A DNA stretch of 64,000 nt, from positions 20,332-84,331 of the forward strand of contig JAKQDH010000063.1 in assembly GCA_029558835.1 (NCBI GenBank). The letters run 5' to 3'. The translations under genes were made by a program, and so were the position numbers. Below, piece after piece: positions 61,963 to 64,000 of the stretch (its first letter is position 1; the number at the start of each line of letters is the position of its first letter). The notes under the pieces were generated by a model, which saw only the letters and a list, made by a program, of their open reading frames with translations, did not search any database and was not told where the DNA came from. Source of the DNA: Planctomycetota bacterium (GTDB taxonomy: Bacteria > Planctomycetota > Phycisphaerae > UBA1845).

Positions 61963-64000
61963 TTACGGGTCCAGGCGCGCCGCGATTTGCGGGACCTGTG
62001 CCTCCACCGTGGGACTAAAGAACACGAGTTGCGGATCGAGCAGCGCGCAGGCGATATCGTGGCGCTGCTCTTCGTCGAACACATTCAGCGCGACCTGCGT
62101 GAGGCCCTCCACCAGCAGCGGGAAGTACTCCGCCTCGGTGCCGTTCTCCAGGTCCACGCCCGTCAGATACAACGCGAAGGCCGCCCCGTAGCAGCCGGCA
62201 TCGACAATGTCACCCTGCCCCTCACCTTCGCCTCCGTCCCGCCCTTCACCTTCGCCCCCGCGACCCTCGGGGGCTTCAGGCTCTTCGGTGCAGATGCAGA
62301 AGTCCGGCGGCGACGGCGCACAGCCGTCCAGTTCGGGCTTGGCCGTGTTCATCCACCCCGGCGCAAAGAGCCCACTACCCTGGAGCAGGTTGATCTCGGT
62401 ATTCAGATCGCTTATCGCGTATCCGCCGGAGTGGTTGATGTCGCCCTTGTACACACCCGCCCCCTGGCAACTCGGATCGCCGGGGTTGGGGATGCAGATA
62501 TTAAGAAAATTGATGAGTTGGTTGATGTCGTTTACGTTGGCCGTAGGGCTGCCGTCCACGTTCGCGGGATGGGTATAGTACGTCACGAAGCTGTGATCGC
62601 CGAGGTACTCAATCGTCGTCACCGCGCCGGGCGTGATCGGGCGGGCGAGTTCGATCTGGTACACCCCGCTGCCCAGATGCGTGACACTCGTGATGGCGTT
62701 GGGCCCGCACGCCGTGCTGAGCGTCTCGCACAAGGCCCAGCAATCCAGCGTGTCCGCATTTTCGACGGGCGGTGCGAGGGCAATCAGAATCGGCTCGGGC
62801 GGCGAGGCCTGCCCGATGCCCTGCTGGGCCGCGCAGGAGTTGTCGTTGATCGGATGCGGTTGTCGCGCATCCACGGTCTGGTCGGGCGGGTAGGCGCCAC
62901 CAATGGTGGCCGGCGGGCAGCCCGCCACCGCCCCCGTCAGTTCATAGGTTCCCATGTCCACGATCAGGTTCAGGATGCGCGGGTTCGCGTCGAGATCGAG
63001 CGGCATGAGCTCGTTTGTGAATGTGTCCTCATCGACGTCCACGTCGTCGTCCGGGAGCAACTCGTTGCTGCCGGCATCGACAGTGGGCGAGGTCGGCCGC
63101 ACGTGGTAGTCGCAATGCACCGGGTCCCGGAATTGCGGATTGGCGTCGATGTCACCGTAACCAACTCCGAAGTGGAGTTCGCTCGCTGGTAACTCCGGAT
63201 TGACATACATCACACCTAAACCACCGTGCACATCCGAGTACCGAAACCGAAGATAGGCGCCATTGGTGAGGTAGGCCTCGTGGCCCCAAACCGCTGCCGT
63301 ATCGCCGGAGAGGATGCAGTTGTCCATGTAGACGCAGGCGTGCATGGCGTACAGCCCGCCGCCATACTCGCCGGCCACGTTGGCGCTGAGCGTGCAGTTA
63401 ATCACCGTCGGCTGGGTCCAGTCGTCGAAGTACAGCCCGCCACCCCGCCCATAGGCACCGACCGCGAGATTCGCGATGATCAAGCAGTCGTCAATGATGG
63501 GGCTGCGCTCGCCGTCCGCCACGCAGTCCACCGCCCGTTCGGGTTCCAGCGAGTTGACCATCTTCTGGAACACCCCGCCGCCCTTGGGGGCCGAGTTCCC
63601 TTCAACGAGGCAGTGGCTGATGCGCGGACGGGCCATGCCGGAGACCCAGATCCCGCCGCCCTCCGCGGCCGCCTCATTGCAGGCGATCGTGCACCAGACG
63701 ATCTTGGGCATGCACGTCTGGCCCTGCCCGGCCTCGCAGTAGATTCCCCCACCGCAGCCGCCTTGCGGGCCGGTGGCCGTGTTGGCGGTGATCACGTTCC
63801 CCCAGAGCAGGGGCGAACTGCCGGAGATATAGACTCCGCCGCCGCACCCACCCGAGTTTCCGGTAATCACGTTGCCACGGATGACCGGGCTGGTACCACT
63901 GGAAATGTCAATGCCCGCGCCGAGCCCGCCGGTAATGGTGAATCCCTCTAGGAGGGTGCGGTCGTCCTGGCTACGATCGATGCGAAAGATGCAGCCGCCG
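61963..64000 (-). CDS. Right-handed beta-helix protein with dockerin-like segment, N-terminus cut by window edge
   Basis: The frame is open to the right edge (visible 679 residues). The N-terminal visible part is right-handed parallel beta-helix repeats (GFTITGGLGAGIDISSGTSP, NVITGNSGGCGGGVYISGSS, NCTLSANVAGEYGGGLY). A non-repetitive middle follows (ADTLDCWALCETLSTACGP), then ANVNDINQLINFLN and GVYKGDINHSGGYAISDLNT, a dockerin-like pair of calcium loops. After a Gly/Glu-rich segment (EGRGGEGEGRDGGEGEGQGD) the last about 80 residues form another small domain ending VPQIAARLDP. Probably secreted and polysaccharide-associated. Signal peptide not visible. Confidence 0.8.
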   Translation of the reverse strand, partial: GGCIFRIDRSQDDRTLLEGFTITGGLGAGIDISSGTSPVIRGNVITGNSGGCGGGVYISGSSPLLWGNVITANTATGPQGGCGGGIYCEAGQGQTCMPKIVWCTIACNEAAAEGGGIWVSGMARPRISHCLVEGNSAPKGGGVFQKMVNSLEPERAVDCVADGERSPIIDDCLIIANLAVGAYGRGGGLYFDDWTQPTVINCTLSANVAGEYGGGLYAMHACVYMDNCILSGDTAAVWGHEAYLTNGAYLRFRYSDVHGGLGVMYVNPELPASELHFGVGYGDIDANPQFRDPVHCDYHVRPTSPTVDAGSNELLPDDDVDVDEDTFTNELMPLDLDANPRILNLIVDMGTYELTGAVAGCPPATIGGAYPPDQTVDARQPHPINDNSCAAQQGIGQASPPEPILIALAPPVENADTLDCWALCETLSTACGPNAITSVTHLGSGVYQIELARPITPGAVTTIEYLGDHSFVTYYTHPANVDGSPTANVNDINQLINFLNICIPNPGDPSCQGAGVYKGDINHSGGYAISDLNTEINLLQGSGLFAPGWMNTAKPELDGCAPSPPDFCICTEEPEAPEGRGGEGEGRDGGEGEGQGDIVDAGCYGAAFALYLTGVDLENGTEAEYFPLLVEGLTQVALNVFDEEQRHDIACALLDPQLVFFSPTVEAQVPQIAARLDP

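Overview
This is a GC-rich, gene-dense bacterial chromosome segment. The gene content and texture suggest a member of the Planctomycetota, possibly near the Phycisphaerae. The reasons are PEP-CTERM and other C-terminal sorting-like tails, dockerin-like calcium loops on large exported proteins, sulfatase-modifying-factor (SUMF1) domains in a giant protein, zinc-ribbon membrane proteins, and many short palindromic intergenic repeats. There is no rRNA here, so the lineage is an inference.

Layout. 1-2803 (minus): a TusA-like protein, two half-size YeeE/YedE permeases and a GAF+PocR sensor cut by the left edge. 3392-4687: a HemN/HemW-like radical SAM protein. 5007-7324: a small defence patch with an HsdR N-terminal remnant, an anti-phage-type dCTP/dCMP deaminase with an extra N-terminal domain, and a small overlapping ORF. 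7447-17422: zinc-ribbon membrane protein, exported laminin-G-like protein, a 2415-residue SUMF1/BACON-like mosaic, and a DUF2934 protein. 18216-21020: ftsK. 21428-24732 (minus): a sugar-modification cassette (Gfo/Idh dehydrogenase, formyltransferase, DegT aminotransferase). 25290-31131 (minus): tRNA-Gln, prs, rplY, pth, rpsF, ssb, rplI, dnaB. 31706-32667: two small exported proteins, one of them a candidate multi-selenocysteine protein. 33102-36471: GH31 glycosidase and a zinc-ribbon protein. 36518-43935 (minus): ruvX, mannose-1-phosphate guanylyltransferase, UvrD/PcrA helicase, purH, a PQQ-propeller lipoprotein and small proteins. 44277-49849 (minus): a FecCD/FecE-type importer and a single-chain type IIG restriction-modification enzyme. 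50315-60441 (plus): Ala/Pro-rich coiled-coil protein, sucD, a Cache/CheD-like exported protein, CPBP protease, GNAT, DEAD-box helicase, and a TetR regulator with a lipoprotein that share duplicate operators. 60999-64000 (minus): a PEP-CTERM propeller protein and a beta-helix protein cut by the right edge.

The most interesting locus is 32110-32667 on the minus strand. One uninterrupted 185-codon frame has a strong ribosome binding site, a signal peptide, two aligned Cys-rich repeats and a C-terminal membrane tail, and is broken only by three in-frame TGA codons. The TGAs fall at matching positions of the two repeats. Each TGA (the first two as a pair) is followed at bacterial-SECIS spacing by a stem-loop with a G in the first two loop positions. 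This fits an undescribed exported selenoprotein with three Sec residues. The second most interesting is a Cache-domain protein whose C-terminal domain keeps the Thr-Cys-His spacing of the CheD deamidase.

Short interspersed repeats occupy many intergenic gaps (six copies of a CCCCTCTCCC hairpin, six of a GGCATGG 29-mer, heptamer arrays at gene ends). In one case repeat DNA has become the C-terminal coding sequence of an ABC ATPase.
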